DNA of 64,000 nt from JADJPO01 sp963750395 (lineage in GTDB: Bacteria > Actinomycetota > Actinomycetes > Actinomycetales > Kineosporiaceae): the NCBI GenBank assembly GCA_963750395.1, contig CAVVQM010000013.1:29333-93332 (forward strand), given 5' to 3'. The notes below the pieces were generated by a model. The model searched no databases, was not told the origin of the DNA, and saw only the letters and a list, made by a program, of their open reading frames with translations. The translations under genes and the position numbers were made by a program. Of the stretch, positions 25,917 to 35,092 are shown piece after piece; position 1 is the stretch's first letter; each line of letters opens with the position of its first letter.

Positions 25917-26891
25917 GTGGAGGACTGGCAGGCCAAGCTGCTCCAACTGGCGATCGGCGTCATCGCGTGGCTGGTCGTGGTCGCCGCCATCGTCTTCGTC
26001 GCCGACCGGGCCCCCAAGAGGGGCCGGGAGAAGTACCAGCTGCTCGTGTTCGTCGGTCCCGCTGTCGGGCTGCTCCTCGTCGGGCTCGTGTATCCGACGG
26101 TCCGGACGACGATCCTGTCCTTCTTCGGACCCAGGGGTGACACGTTCGTCGGGCTGGAGAACTACCGCTGGATGTTCACCCAGCGCGAGATCCTGACCGT
26201 GCTGCGCAACACCGGGATCTGGGTGCTCCTCACGCCGTTCTTCGCCACGGCCTTCGGGCTCGTGTATGCACTGCTCATCGACAAGTCCAAGACCGAGTCC
26301 CTGCAGAAGATCTTCGTCTTCATGCCGATGGCGATCTCGTTCGTCGGCGCCGGGATCATCTGGAAGTTCATGTACGCGGCGCGGCCGCCGAGCCTGCCGC
26401 AGATCGGCCTGCTCAACCAGGTCGTCATCTGGCTGGGTCTGACGCCCCCTTCGGGTGGCTGGCTGCTCAACGCACCGTGGAACACGCTGTTCCTCATCAT
26501 CGTGATGATCTGGATCCAGGCCGGCTTCGCCATGGTGGTCCTCTCGGCCTCGATCAAGGGGATCCCCAGCGACATCATCGAGGCGGCACGGCTGGACGGC
26601 GTCAACGCCTGGCAGATGTTCTGGAGCGTGACGCTGCCGACCATCCGGCCCGCCGTCGTCGTGGTCTACGTGACCATCTCGATCGGTGTCCTCAAGGTCT
26701 TCGACATCGTCCGGACGATGACCGGTGGTCAGTTCGACACCAGCGTCGTGGCCAACGAGCTCTACACCCAGGCCTTCCGTGCCGGTCAGCTCGGGCGCGG
26801 CTCGGCGCTCGCCGTGATCCTGTTCGTGTTGGTCACCCCGATCGTCTTCTACCAGGTCCGCAACCTCCGCCGGCAGAGGGAGATCCGATGA
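25917..26891 (+). CDS. ABC sugar permease, AglF-like (system 2)
   Basis: 324 residues from GTG 25917, chosen because SD agggagg ends 5 bases before it. It has an extra N-terminal helix (LLQLAIGVIAWLVVVAAIVF) and about seven membrane segments in all, as in system 1. The EAA loop reads EAARLDGVNAWQMFWSVTLP. IWKFMYAARPP and VFDIVRTMTGGQFDTSVVAN match conserved AglF positions. The stop overlaps the next start (ATGA). Confidence 0.88.
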   Translation: MEDWQAKLLQLAIGVIAWLVVVAAIVFVADRAPKRGREKYQLLVFVGPAVGLLLVGLVYPTVRTTILSFFGPRGDTFVGLENYRWMFTQREILTVLRNTGIWVLLTPFFATAFGLVYALLIDKSKTESLQKIFVFMPMAISFVGAGIIWKFMYAARPPSLPQIGLLNQVVIWLGLTPPSGGWLLNAPWNTLFLIIVMIWIQAGFAMVVLSASIKGIPSDIIEAARLDGVNAWQMFWSVTLPTIRPAVVVVYVTISIGVLKVFDIVRTMTGGQFDTSVVANELYTQAFRAGQLGRGSALAVILFVLVTPIVFYQVRNLRRQREIR

Positions 26892-27806
26892 CCACGACCA
26901 CCCCGCCCGTCCCGGTCGCGGTCGCCCCAACGGCGGGCACGACCATGTTCGGGCGGGCCCGGCGCCAGCTCACCAGCCGCGCGGCCTCCCTGACCGCCAT
27001 CGTCATCGCGGTGATGTGGACGATCCCGACGTTCGGCCTGGCCGTGTCGTCGTTCCGGCCGGAGCGCCAGATCAAGACCACCGGTTGGTGGACGTTCTTC
27101 GGTGACCCGACGCTGACGTTGGAGAACTACAACGACGTCCTGTTCGGCGGGTCGCAACGCGCTGGCCACGTACTTCCTCAACTCCGTCGTCATCACGATC
27201 CCGGCCGTGCTGTTCCCGCTCCTGTTCGCCGCGCTGGCGGCCTACGCGCTGTCCTGGATGCAGTGGCGGGGCCGCGACTGGGTCTTCATCGGCATCTTCG
27301 CCCTGCAGATCGTCCCCCTGCAGATGGCCCTGGTCCCTCTGCTCCAGATCTTCTCCAGCTGGGGTTTGGAGGGGCCGTCGAAGTTCTGGACGGTATGGAT
27401 CGCGCACAGCATCTTCGCCATGCCGTTGGCGGTCTTCCTGCTGCACAACTTCATGTCTGAGCTGCCCCGCGAGCTCATCGAGGCGGCCCGGGTCGACGGG
27501 GCGGACCACGCCCGGATCTTCCGGAGCGTGGCCCTGCCGCTCATCGTGCCCGCCCTGGCGTCGTTCGGGATCTTCCAGTTCCTCTGGGTCTGGAACGACC
27601 TGCTGGTCGCGTTGATCTTCGCGGGCGGGACGCCCGAGACCGCTCCGCTGACCGTGCGTCTGGCCGACCTGGCGGGAACGCGCGGCAACGAGTGGCAACG
27701 CCTGACGGCGGGGGCGTTCGTCTCCATCGCGGTTCCACTGGCGGTGTTCATCGGTCTGCAGCGGTACTTCGTGCGGGGCCTGCTCGCGGGCGGCCTCAAG
27801 GGCTGA
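26888..27806 (+). CDS. ABC sugar permease, AglG-like (system 2), one frameshift
   Basis: Starts at ATG 26888 in the overlap with the previous gene. The frame gives a short tail, a membrane helix (IVIAVMWTIPTFGLAVSSFR) and LTLENYNDVLFGGS; near 27150-27155 one base must be corrected, after which the other frame continues with NALATYFLNSVVITIPAVLF and ends LQRYFVRGLLAGGLKG at 27806. The repaired protein is about 305 residues. EAARVDGADHARIFRSVALP is the EAA loop. The break is probably a sequencing indel, since the rest of the gene is unaltered. Confidence 0.82.
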
Positions 27807-27884
27807 GCCCGCTGTGCCGTATCGGTCCGCGGTAGAGGTTCGGCGGCCCCTGGTCGCGGATGTTTCGCGTCGTCGCGGACGGAC

Positions 27885-27890
27885 TAGGCT
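27885..27890 (+). promoter_or_regulatory. -10 box for leaderless argG
   Basis: TAGGCT, then GTCGGC, then GTG 27897. No SD is visible upstream of the start, which fits a leaderless transcript. Confidence 0.55.
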
Positions 27891-27896
27891 GTCGGC

Positions 27897-29315
27897 GTGT
27901 CCAAAGTGCTGACCAGCCTGCCCAAGGGGGAGCGGGTCGGGATCGCCTTCTCCGGCGGCCTCGACACGTCCGTCGCCGTCGCCTGGATGCGCGAGCATGG
28001 TGCCGTCCCCTGCACCTACAGCGCCGACCTCGGCCAGTACGACGAGGACGACATGTCCTCGCTGCCCGATCGAGCGACGTCCTACGGCGCCGAGGTCGCC
28101 CGCCTCGTCGACTGCCGGGCTGCCCTGGTCGAGGAGGGCCTGGCGGCGTTGGCCTGCGGAGCCTTCCACATCAGGTCGGCCGGTCGGGCCTACTTCAACA
28201 CGACACCGCTCGGCCGCGCCGTCACCGGAACCCTGCTGGTTCGGGCGATGCGGGCCGACGATGTGTCGATCTGGGGTGACGGATCGACGTTCAAGGGCAA
28301 CGACATCGAGCGCTTCTACCGGTACGGGCTCCTGGCCAATCCGGAGCTGCGCATCTACAAGCCCTGGCTCGACGCGGCGTTCGTCGACGAGCTCGGTGGG
28401 CGCACCGAGATGTCCACGTGGCTGGCCCAGCGCGACCTGCCCTACCGGGCCAGTGTGGAGAAGGCCTATTCCACCGATGCCAACATCTGGGGAGCCACCC
28501 ACGAGGCCAAGCGCCTTGAGGATCTGGACGTCTCGATGGAGATCGTCGAACCCATCATGGGTGTGCCCTTCTGGGACCCGGACGTGCACATCGAGGTCGA
28601 GGACGTGGTGGTCGAGTTCGTTCAGGGCCGGCCGGTGGCGATCAACGGTGAGTCCTTCGGCTCGGATGTCGATCTGGTGCACCGGGCGAACGAGATCGGT
28701 GGTCGGCACGGTCTGGGGATGTCGGACCAGATCGAGAACCGGATCATCGAGGCGAAGAGCCGCGGTATCTACGAGGCCCCGGGCATGGCATTGCTGTTCA
28801 TCGCCTACGAGCGGCTGCTGAACGCCGTCCACAACGAGGACACCGTCGCCAACTACCACGCCGAAGGCCGTCGGTTGGGGCGGCTGCTGTACGAGGGCAG
28901 ATGGCTGGACCCGCAGTCGTTGATGCTCCGCGAGAGTCTGCAGCGCTGGGTGGGCAGCGCCGTGACCGGTTCGGTGCGGCTGCGCCTGCGCCGCGGTGAG
29001 GACTACACGATCCTCGACACCGACGGGCCCGATCTCAGCTACGCCCCGGAGCGGTTGTCGATGGAACGCACCCACGACGGTGCCTTCGGCCCGCTGGATC
29101 GGATCGGGCAGTTGACGATGCGCAACCTCGACATCGCCGACACCCGCTCCAAGCTCGAGACCTACGCTCGGCAGGGACAGTTGGGCGTCCACGCGCGGTT
29201 GGTCGGCGAGATCGAGGCCGGCGGTGCGGACCAGATCGCCGAGCGGGGACGGACCTCGGATGAGTTGGACGACGCGCTGGTCGACCGTGCCTCGTTGGAG
29301 TTCGGCGCCGACTGA
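27897..29315 (+). CDS. argG: Argininosuccinate synthase
   Basis: 472 residues from GTG 27897. The N-terminal PP-loop reads VGIAFSGGLDTSVAVAWM. Later come YSADLGQYDEDDMS, FHIRSAGRAYFNTTPLGRAV, IWGDGSTFKGNDIERFYRYG and YSTDANIWGATHEAKRLE, all features of the longer E. coli-type ArgG. It joins citrulline and aspartate with ATP to give argininosuccinate in arginine synthesis. No other arg genes lie beside it. It ends 4 bases before the convergent CvnD gene and shows no frame damage. Confidence 0.95.
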   Translation: MSKVLTSLPKGERVGIAFSGGLDTSVAVAWMREHGAVPCTYSADLGQYDEDDMSSLPDRATSYGAEVARLVDCRAALVEEGLAALACGAFHIRSAGRAYFNTTPLGRAVTGTLLVRAMRADDVSIWGDGSTFKGNDIERFYRYGLLANPELRIYKPWLDAAFVDELGGRTEMSTWLAQRDLPYRASVEKAYSTDANIWGATHEAKRLEDLDVSMEIVEPIMGVPFWDPDVHIEVEDVVVEFVQGRPVAINGESFGSDVDLVHRANEIGGRHGLGMSDQIENRIIEAKSRGIYEAPGMALLFIAYERLLNAVHNEDTVANYHAEGRRLGRLLYEGRWLDPQSLMLRESLQRWVGSAVTGSVRLRLRRGEDYTILDTDGPDLSYAPERLSMERTHDGAFGPLDRIGQLTMRNLDIADTRSKLETYARQGQLGVHARLVGEIEAGGADQIAERGRTSDELDDALVDRASLEFGAD

Positions 29316-29319
29316 ACGA

Positions 29320-29913
29320 TCAGGTGGCCGACGGGCTCGTCATCCTCGACCACGTGCGCAGGGCATGTTCCACCACCGCGATCAGGGCCTGCTTCGAGGA
29401 CTCCCTGTCCCGAGCGTCGCAGACGATGACCGGCGTCTGCTCGCTGAGCTGCAGCGCATCGCGGACGGCCTGCGGCTCGTGGGGGATCCTGCCGTTGAAG
29501 GCGTTGATGGCCACGATGAACGGCAGGCCACGGGCCTCGAAGAAGTCGATGGGGCCGAAACAGTCCTCCAGCCGCCGGGTGTCGACCAGCACGATCGCGC
29601 CGATGGCGCCACGGACCAGGTCGTCCCACATGAACCAGAACCGGTTCTGGCCCGGTGACCCGAACAGGTAGAGGACCAGTTGGTCGTCGATCGAGATCCG
29701 GCCGAAGTCCATCGCGACGGTGGTCGTGGTCTTGTTCGGGGTGGCCGTCAGATCGTCGACACCTGTGCTCGCGGCGGTCATCACCGCCTCGGTGCGCAAC
29801 GGAACGATCTCGGAGACCGATCCCACGAAGGTCGTTTTGCCGGCGCCGAAGCCGCCGGATACGACGATCTTGGTGGAGCGGGTCGGTCGCGCCTCAGAGC
29901 CGCTGAAGGCCAC
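29320..29913 (-). CDS. cvnD: Conservon small GTPase CvnD
   Basis: 197 residues from GTG 29913, with SD GAGGAGG 7 bases upstream. P-loop VSGGFGAGKTTFVGSVSEI, switch region MDFGRISID and LYLFGSPGQNRFWFMWDDLV are those of the conservon ATP/GTP-binding proteins. The usual NKxD guanine motif is replaced by AINAFNG, as is normal in this family. Overlaps the DUF742 gene by 20 bases. With the three genes upstream it forms a membrane-linked signalling complex like Streptomyces CvnABCD. Confidence 0.92.
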   Translation of the reverse strand: MAFSGSEARPTRSTKIVVSGGFGAGKTTFVGSVSEIVPLRTEAVMTAASTGVDDLTATPNKTTTTVAMDFGRISIDDQLVLYLFGSPGQNRFWFMWDDLVRGAIGAIVLVDTRRLEDCFGPIDFFEARGLPFIVAINAFNGRIPHEPQAVRDALQLSEQTPVIVCDARDRESSKQALIAVVEHALRTWSRMTSPSAT

Positions 29914-30496
29914 TGAGCACCCTCCTCAGGAATGCGGGGTCACGTTCGTCGCCGTCCGCGGCCGAGGTCTTCATGACCTCTATCAACCCCAGGTCGACCA
30001 TGTCGGCAATGATCACTCGGGCGACGCCGATCGGCATCACCAGTCGGGCGGCGACCTCGGCGACCGAGACGGTTCCGGTGCACAGGTCGATGATGGTCAT
30101 GTGCTCTGGGTTGAGCCATGGCCCGGTCGATGCTTCCTTGCCCCCGACCGTGGTGCGGACCAGGGCCTCCAGGTCCAGGTCCCGGACCGGCTTGGTGCGG
30201 CCACCCGTCCGCGCGTACGGCCGGACGAGCGAGGCCGAGGAGGGCGGGTCCTGTTCGGGTCCGTTCTCGGGCATGGAGCGACCCGGTTCCCAGGTGGCGG
30301 CCTCGGCCTCTCGGCGGGCCTGGGCCATCCAGTCCTCCTTGGCGCTGGTGACCTGGACCGGAAACGTGTTCCCGTTGACCGGCGGATCGCCCGCCGACGC
30401 TGCGGCGTCGGCGGCGGCACGACGCTCGCGTGCCCGGCGTCGTCCGCTCTCGTCACCGGGCGGATCGTCGCCGTGAGGGTAGGTCTGCTCTGGCAT
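29894..30496 (-). CDS. cvnC: DUF742 protein CvnC
   Basis: 200 residues from ATG 30496. The first 90 residues are charged and probably disordered; the DUF742 domain follows with SLVRPYARTGGRTKPV, then LDLEALVRTT, MTIIDLCTGTVSVAEVAARL and IIADMVDLGLIEV, a winged-helix-like part. CvnC is the third partner in the conservon. Family known; exact role unclear. Confidence 0.92.
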   Translation of the reverse strand: MPEQTYPHGDDPPGDESGRRRARERRAAADAAASAGDPPVNGNTFPVQVTSAKEDWMAQARREAEAATWEPGRSMPENGPEQDPPSSASLVRPYARTGGRTKPVRDLDLEALVRTTVGGKEASTGPWLNPEHMTIIDLCTGTVSVAEVAARLVMPIGVARVIIADMVDLGLIEVMKTSAADGDERDPAFLRRVLSGLQRL

Positions 30497-30510
30497 GCTC
30501 GTCGCCCCGG

Positions 30511-30936
30511 TCAGCTCGGGTCGGACCAGCTGCCGCCGCTCCCGGTCCGGCGGAGTTCGGGCGACAAGTGATCTCCGACACGCTCGACCAACAGGGTCAT
30601 CTCGTACCCGACCAGTCCGATGTCGGATGTCGGCGAGGCCAGGACGGCCAGCCACGAACCGTCCGAGATCGCCATGAGCAGCAGGAAACCGCCCTGCATC
30701 TCGACCACGGTCTGCACGACCGTGCCGGCCGAGAAGCACATGGCGGCCCCGTTGGTCAGGCTGCCGAGTCCGGAGGCCACGGCCGAGAGCTGGTCGGCGC
30801 GGTCGCGCGGAAGTCCTGCCGAACTGGCCATGAGCAGGCCGTCGGCCGAGACCACGGCGGCATGCGCGACCCCTGGCACCCGCTGGGTGAACCCGTCGAC
30901 GAGCCAGCCGACGTCGGCGCCGGTCCCAACGCTCAC
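30511..30936 (-). CDS. cvnB: Roadblock/LC7 protein CvnB
   Basis: 141 residues from GTG 30936, SD GGAGGAG. It reads VGWLVDGFTQRVPGVAHAAV, SADGLLMASSAGLPRDRADQ and GFLLLMAISDGSWLAVLAS, the roadblock/LC7 fold that binds CvnD-type GTPases. Its start overlaps the stop of the sensor kinase (GTGA), so the two are translationally coupled. Confidence 0.92.
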   Translation of the reverse strand: MSVGTGADVGWLVDGFTQRVPGVAHAAVVSADGLLMASSAGLPRDRADQLSAVASGLGSLTNGAAMCFSAGTVVQTVVEMQGGFLLLMAISDGSWLAVLASPTSDIGLVGYEMTLLVERVGDHLSPELRRTGSGGSWSDPS

Positions 30937-33900
30937 GATTCTCCTCCTTGACGACCGACCGGATCGCCGGCCTCGTTGGTGCCGAACTGTCCTCGGGAGC
31001 CGCCCTCGTCGGGCAGGTGCCGTGCCTTGCGCGCGGACGCCAGACCGCGCTGGTAGCTGCCCAGCCGGCCCCGCACGGACTCGGCGTCCGTCTGCCGTGC
31101 CGGTGGGCCGACGGCCGCGGTGGGGGTCCCGGCGGCCGCGGTGGCGGAGGGGAGCAGATTGGCCCCCGGACGGCGCTTGGGCAGTCCCGTGGTCGTGTTG
31201 CCGGCCGTCTGCGGCCCGGCCGCGGCCCGGGCGTTGGCCGCGATCCAGCGCTGGTCGCCGAGACTGGCCCAGCGGCTCACGGGAGCACCTGCGCCACCGT
31301 TCGGGACGGAGGGCGCCGGGGGGGTGGGGCGTGCCGAGGGTCGCTCCGGCTCGCGCAGGTCGATGACCTGGGCCGGTGTGCCCGCCTGGGTCTGACCCTG
31401 AGTGCTGTCGTCGGAGAACCACACCGAGATCGAGTCGAAGATCGGCGTCGTGTCCCGCCCTGGACCGCCCCCAGCGGCCCCCATCGTCGGGGCGCCCGAG
31501 CCTGCCGGGTCGTGTCGCGAACGCGCCGCCTCGCGAGCCTCGTTCTCGAACATGCTGGTCTCGCCATCCGGCTCGTCCCGTTCGAAGGTCTGCGGGGCGT
31601 CCGAGGTGCCGGATCGCATCTCGGCGGACTTCCTGGCCATCTGACCCGCCGTCAGGTCGCCCATCGAGCCCGCGTTCTCGGCGACGGGTGCCTGGGTGGC
31701 CGACTCTTCCGCCGGGGTCTGGGTGGACGGCTCATCCGCGAGTGCCTGCGTGGACGGCTCATCCGCCGGGGTCTGGGTGGACGGCTCATCCGCAGGTGGC
31801 TGGGCGGGTGGCTCGTCCGCGGGTGTCTGGGCGGTCGGTTCCGCGGCGGCCGGCTCGTCGTCCGTGGTCTCGGCCCGGTCGGCCTGCTTGCCCTGGCCGG
31901 GATCGAGCGAGGGTCCGGTGGGCGCGAAGAGGCCGGCGCCGGACACCGAGGGGCGCGGGCGGGCGGCTGCCGCGGCGGCGACGGCAGCGGTCGCCGACGG
32001 GCCGACGGGCGGCCCGCCACCCGGTTGTCCGGGGGCCCGTACCGGTAGCGGGCGGGCGCCCGGGCGATGCCCCGGCGCACCGGTGGTGAATGACCCCGGT
32101 GTGCCGTCTCGCCGCGGCGGAGCCTCGAACGTGCTGGGAGCCTCGAAGGTGCGGGGTGCCTCGAACGTCCCGGGCCCGTCGGGGCGACGAGCGGAGGGGG
32201 TGCTCTCGAAGGGGGTGGCGTCGCGATGCGTTCGCCCGGGGGATCGGCGAGGAAGGCCTTGGGGGGCGCCCGTTTCCGGGGACTGCAGGTCCGCTGCGGC
32301 TGCCGGTTTCTGCTCCCACGGAGGGGTCGAGGTGAGGGCGGATCCGGGTCCGGCGTTCTCTGCCGGGGGCTGGACGGGGGCACCCTCGGCGAGCGGGCCA
32401 CCCTGGAGTGCCGCCCCCGGACGACGGGAGGGCAGCTTGGCGCCCTCGCCGGTTCCGGAGATCGACGGAGAGGGGGCGTGGGCCGGTCGGATCTCGGGCG
32501 CCTCGGTCGGCGCGAGGTCCCCGGTCGGTGCAGGGTTCGCCATCGGTGCGGGGACAGAGTCCTGCGGCAGGGGGATCGGTCGTGTCCCTCGGCCGGTGTC
32601 CGGGGACCCCGGCTGGGCGGGCAGCCGGGGCGGGGCCGGCTCCGTCGGGGTGATCATGGTGTCGGGGATGGTGCGCAGGGGGCCGGTCGGCGCGCCCAGG
32701 ACCTGGCTCTTGGGCACGATGACCTCGGCGACGGTCCCGGCCGCCTGGCCTCGCCCGATCAGCCGCACGGTGAGGCCGCCTCGCTGGGCGAGCCTGGCCA
32801 CCACGTAGAGGCCCATCCGCGAGGGGACCTGGGTGTCGATGGTGCCGGGCGCGGCCAACCGCGCGTTCAGATCGTCCATCTCGGCCTGCGGAATGCCGAC
32901 GCCGGAGTCGGTGACCTCCAGACGGAGGCCACCGTCCTCGGAGTAGGCCGCCGAGAGCACGATGGGGCTCGTGGGCGGGGAGTACATCGCCGCGTTGTCG
33001 AGCAGTTCGGCCAGCAGGTGGATCAGTCCGCCGGCCGTGGCCCCGGCGGTCGAGGCCCCCGAGAGCGGCTGCAGGCGGACCCGCTCGTACTGCTCCATCT
33101 CCGAGGTGGCCGCACGGAACACGTCCGCGATCGCCACCGGGGCCGCGCTGCGGGTGCGCACGGCGGACCCGGCGAGCACCAGCAGGTTGTCGTTGTAGCG
33201 GCGCATCCGGGCCGCCAGGTGGTCGAGCCGGAACAGGTTGCGCAGCTGCTCGGCGTCCTCCTCCTGGCTCTCGAGTTCGTCGATGATGGCCAGCTGCTTC
33301 TCGACCATGGCCTGGCTGCGGCGCGACATGCTGACGAACGCCTCGTCGAGCGACTGGCGCAGGCGCACCTGAGAGGTCGCCAGCCGGATCGCCTCACCCG
33401 ACAGCCCGTCGAGGGCCTGAGCGACCTCGCGGGTCTCCGGGCCGACCCTGGTCTCGTGGCTGAGCACCGGGGGCACGTCGACGACCGCGTCCGGGCCCTC
33501 GCGCTCGATCTGCCGGACGGCGGCCGGCAGCCGCACGGTGGCGGCATCGACCGCGCCGCTGCGCAGGCGGCGCATCGGCGAGGTGATGCTGCGGGCGAGG
33601 GAGGAGACCAGCAGGCTGATCAGGAGCAGGCTGACCAGGCCCACACCGGCGAGCAGGACGAGACGGATCAGGGCCGACCGCACGTCGCTGCTGGTCTGGT
33701 CCTTGAGATCCTGGGAGGTGCTGGCCACCAGGTCGTCCAGAAGCGCCAGGCGTTGGCTGGCCGTGTCACTGAACTCGAGCGCGTCCTGGTCGGCCTGGCG
33801 GGAGGGGGTCCCGCTGCCGTTGCGGGCGATCTCGAGACCGTTGGCGCGGGCCGCGGCGAGCTTGGCATCGAACGCGCGGACTTCAGTGATCTTGGCCTGT

Positions 33901-34688
33901 TGGGCGGCGTCGGCGCGTGAGGAGGCGAGTTCGAGCAGGGCCAGCTGACCTGAGGCGGCCTCCTCGATCTCATTGACCTCGGGCAGCGTCGCGGTGTTCT
34001 CGTGCAACGCGTTCGTGAGCAGGACGATCTCCTCGGAGGCCCTGCCTGCGGTGGCCGCGATGGCGCTGAGCACGGCCGTGGCGTCGACGGTGCGCGGGTT
34101 CGGGGTCCGGGCGCCGAGTTCGGTCGACAGCGCGGTGGCGAGGTCGCGCACCGGCTGGAACGCCACGTCGTAGCCCTGGGCCAGCGTGGCCTGCTTGACG
34201 GTGTTCTGGTCGACCAGGGCCCGCACGTCGGGCAGGAGCTCATCGACCGTGGCGACCCCGTCCACCCGCTCGCGGGTGGACGGCAGCCACCCGCCTGACG
34301 GTGGCTCCTGCAGCGTGGACCGGAGGCTGACGATGGCCTCGTCGGTGGCGGTGCGCTGCTCGGTGAGCTGGGGGGCGACCGCCTGCGCGTCCGCGCCGCT
34401 CAGCAGCACGTCCAGGGAACTCTTGAGCTCCAGGTTGGCGGCGGTCACCACGCGGTTGGCCGCGATCAGGGCCGACGCATCGACGTCCGCGCGGGCCGCC
34501 TGTCGCCACACGAGGAAGGATTGGGAGACGAGCAGCGCGATCAGGCCGATGACGAGCAGGGTCGGCAGGGCGACCAGCGCGGTCAGCTTCCGGCGGATCG
34601 GCCAGGTCGCGAGGCCGCCGCCGCGGCCCGAGCCGGGTACCGCGACCAGGCTCGGGTGTTCAGCTGGTGCCGAACCGTGTCGAGCCAC
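30933..34688 (-). CDS. cvnA: Nitrate/nitrite-sensor-like histidine kinase CvnA
   Basis: 1251 residues from GTG 34688, chosen because AGGAGGA lies 5 bases upstream; a longer in-frame ATG at 34802 would include an 8-bp repeat tract. TM1 is near residues 35-57, an extracytoplasmic NIT-like helical sensor follows to about 345, TM2 is near 350, and a HAMP-like linker leads to the dimerisation helix and an ATPase domain (LLAELLDNAAMYSPP, VTDSGVGIP, RMGLYVVARLAQRGG) at about 520-660. The remaining 590 residues are Pro/Ala/Glu-rich and contain imperfect repeats of ADEPSTQTP near 31700-31800. Such long disordered tails are typical of CvnA. No frame damage. Confidence 0.9.
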   Translation of the reverse strand: MARHGSAPAEHPSLVAVPGSGRGGGLATWPIRRKLTALVALPTLLVIGLIALLVSQSFLVWRQAARADVDASALIAANRVVTAANLELKSSLDVLLSGADAQAVAPQLTEQRTATDEAIVSLRSTLQEPPSGGWLPSTRERVDGVATVDELLPDVRALVDQNTVKQATLAQGYDVAFQPVRDLATALSTELGARTPNPRTVDATAVLSAIAATAGRASEEIVLLTNALHENTATLPEVNEIEEAASGQLALLELASSRADAAQQAKITEVRAFDAKLAAARANGLEIARNGSGTPSRQADQDALEFSDTASQRLALLDDLVASTSQDLKDQTSSDVRSALIRLVLLAGVGLVSLLLISLLVSSLARSITSPMRRLRSGAVDAATVRLPAAVRQIEREGPDAVVDVPPVLSHETRVGPETREVAQALDGLSGEAIRLATSQVRLRQSLDEAFVSMSRRSQAMVEKQLAIIDELESQEEDAEQLRNLFRLDHLAARMRRYNDNLLVLAGSAVRTRSAAPVAIADVFRAATSEMEQYERVRLQPLSGASTAGATAGGLIHLLAELLDNAAMYSPPTSPIVLSAAYSEDGGLRLEVTDSGVGIPQAEMDDLNARLAAPGTIDTQVPSRMGLYVVARLAQRGGLTVRLIGRGQAAGTVAEVIVPKSQVLGAPTGPLRTIPDTMITPTEPAPPRLPAQPGSPDTGRGTRPIPLPQDSVPAPMANPAPTGDLAPTEAPEIRPAHAPSPSISGTGEGAKLPSRRPGAALQGGPLAEGAPVQPPAENAGPGSALTSTPPWEQKPAAAADLQSPETGAPQGLPRRSPGRTHRDATPFESTPSARRPDGPGTFEAPRTFEAPSTFEAPPRRDGTPGSFTTGAPGHRPGARPLPVRAPGQPGGGPPVGPSATAAVAAAAAARPRPSVSGAGLFAPTGPSLDPGQGKQADRAETTDDEPAAAEPTAQTPADEPPAQPPADEPSTQTPADEPSTQALADEPSTQTPAEESATQAPVAENAGSMGDLTAGQMARKSAEMRSGTSDAPQTFERDEPDGETSMFENEAREAARSRHDPAGSGAPTMGAAGGGPGRDTTPIFDSISVWFSDDSTQGQTQAGTPAQVIDLREPERPSARPTPPAPSVPNGGAGAPVSRWASLGDQRWIAANARAAAGPQTAGNTTTGLPKRRPGANLLPSATAAAGTPTAAVGPPARQTDAESVRGRLGSYQRGLASARKARHLPDEGGSRGQFGTNEAGDPVGRQGGES

Positions 34689-35092
34689 CTGAATCCTCCT
34701 GCGCGTCGGGCGTGATCCGTCGAACCGTCGAACCGTCGAACCTGACCGGAACGCCGCTCCTGCTTCTCTCGTCTGCATGTGCATTCGATCCTGCATCTGC
34801 AACAGGATCGTGGTCGATGGTGTCAGACCAACGACCGACGACGCTACGGGTCATACGGCCGGTGAAGCGCCCCCGCCGGTCAATAGTGCCGCGAAACGCC
34901 GCATGACCCAACTTCAGGTGATGTTCCTTCACTCACGGTAATCATCTCGAATCATAAGGTCGGTTCCACGGCGGTCCGCGGTTGGGCGGGGTTCCTCAAC
35001 ACTGCGTGCGGCGGGTTACCGTCAGGGACGTTGCGCGATCGGGGGCTACCCTTCGGCCCGGTCCATCACATCGATCCCCGGAGATGCTCATA
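34689..35092. other. Intergenic region between cvnA and topA (divergent)
   Basis: About 400 bases with lower GC than the neighbours, upstream of both genes. It holds the conservon SD (34694-34700), three 8-bp repeats (34717-34740) and presumably the promoters of both transcripts, which I cannot place with confidence. Confidence 0.5.
34717..34740. repeat. Three tandem copies of an 8-bp unit
   Basis: CCGTCGAA repeated three times without gaps, about 30-50 bases upstream of the cvnA GTG in its likely leader. Confidence 0.6.

Noticed and set aside
27072..29192. A 706-codon minus-strand frame opposite a permease and argG
   Set aside because: Same reason: no motifs, and argG on the plus strand is fully conserved.
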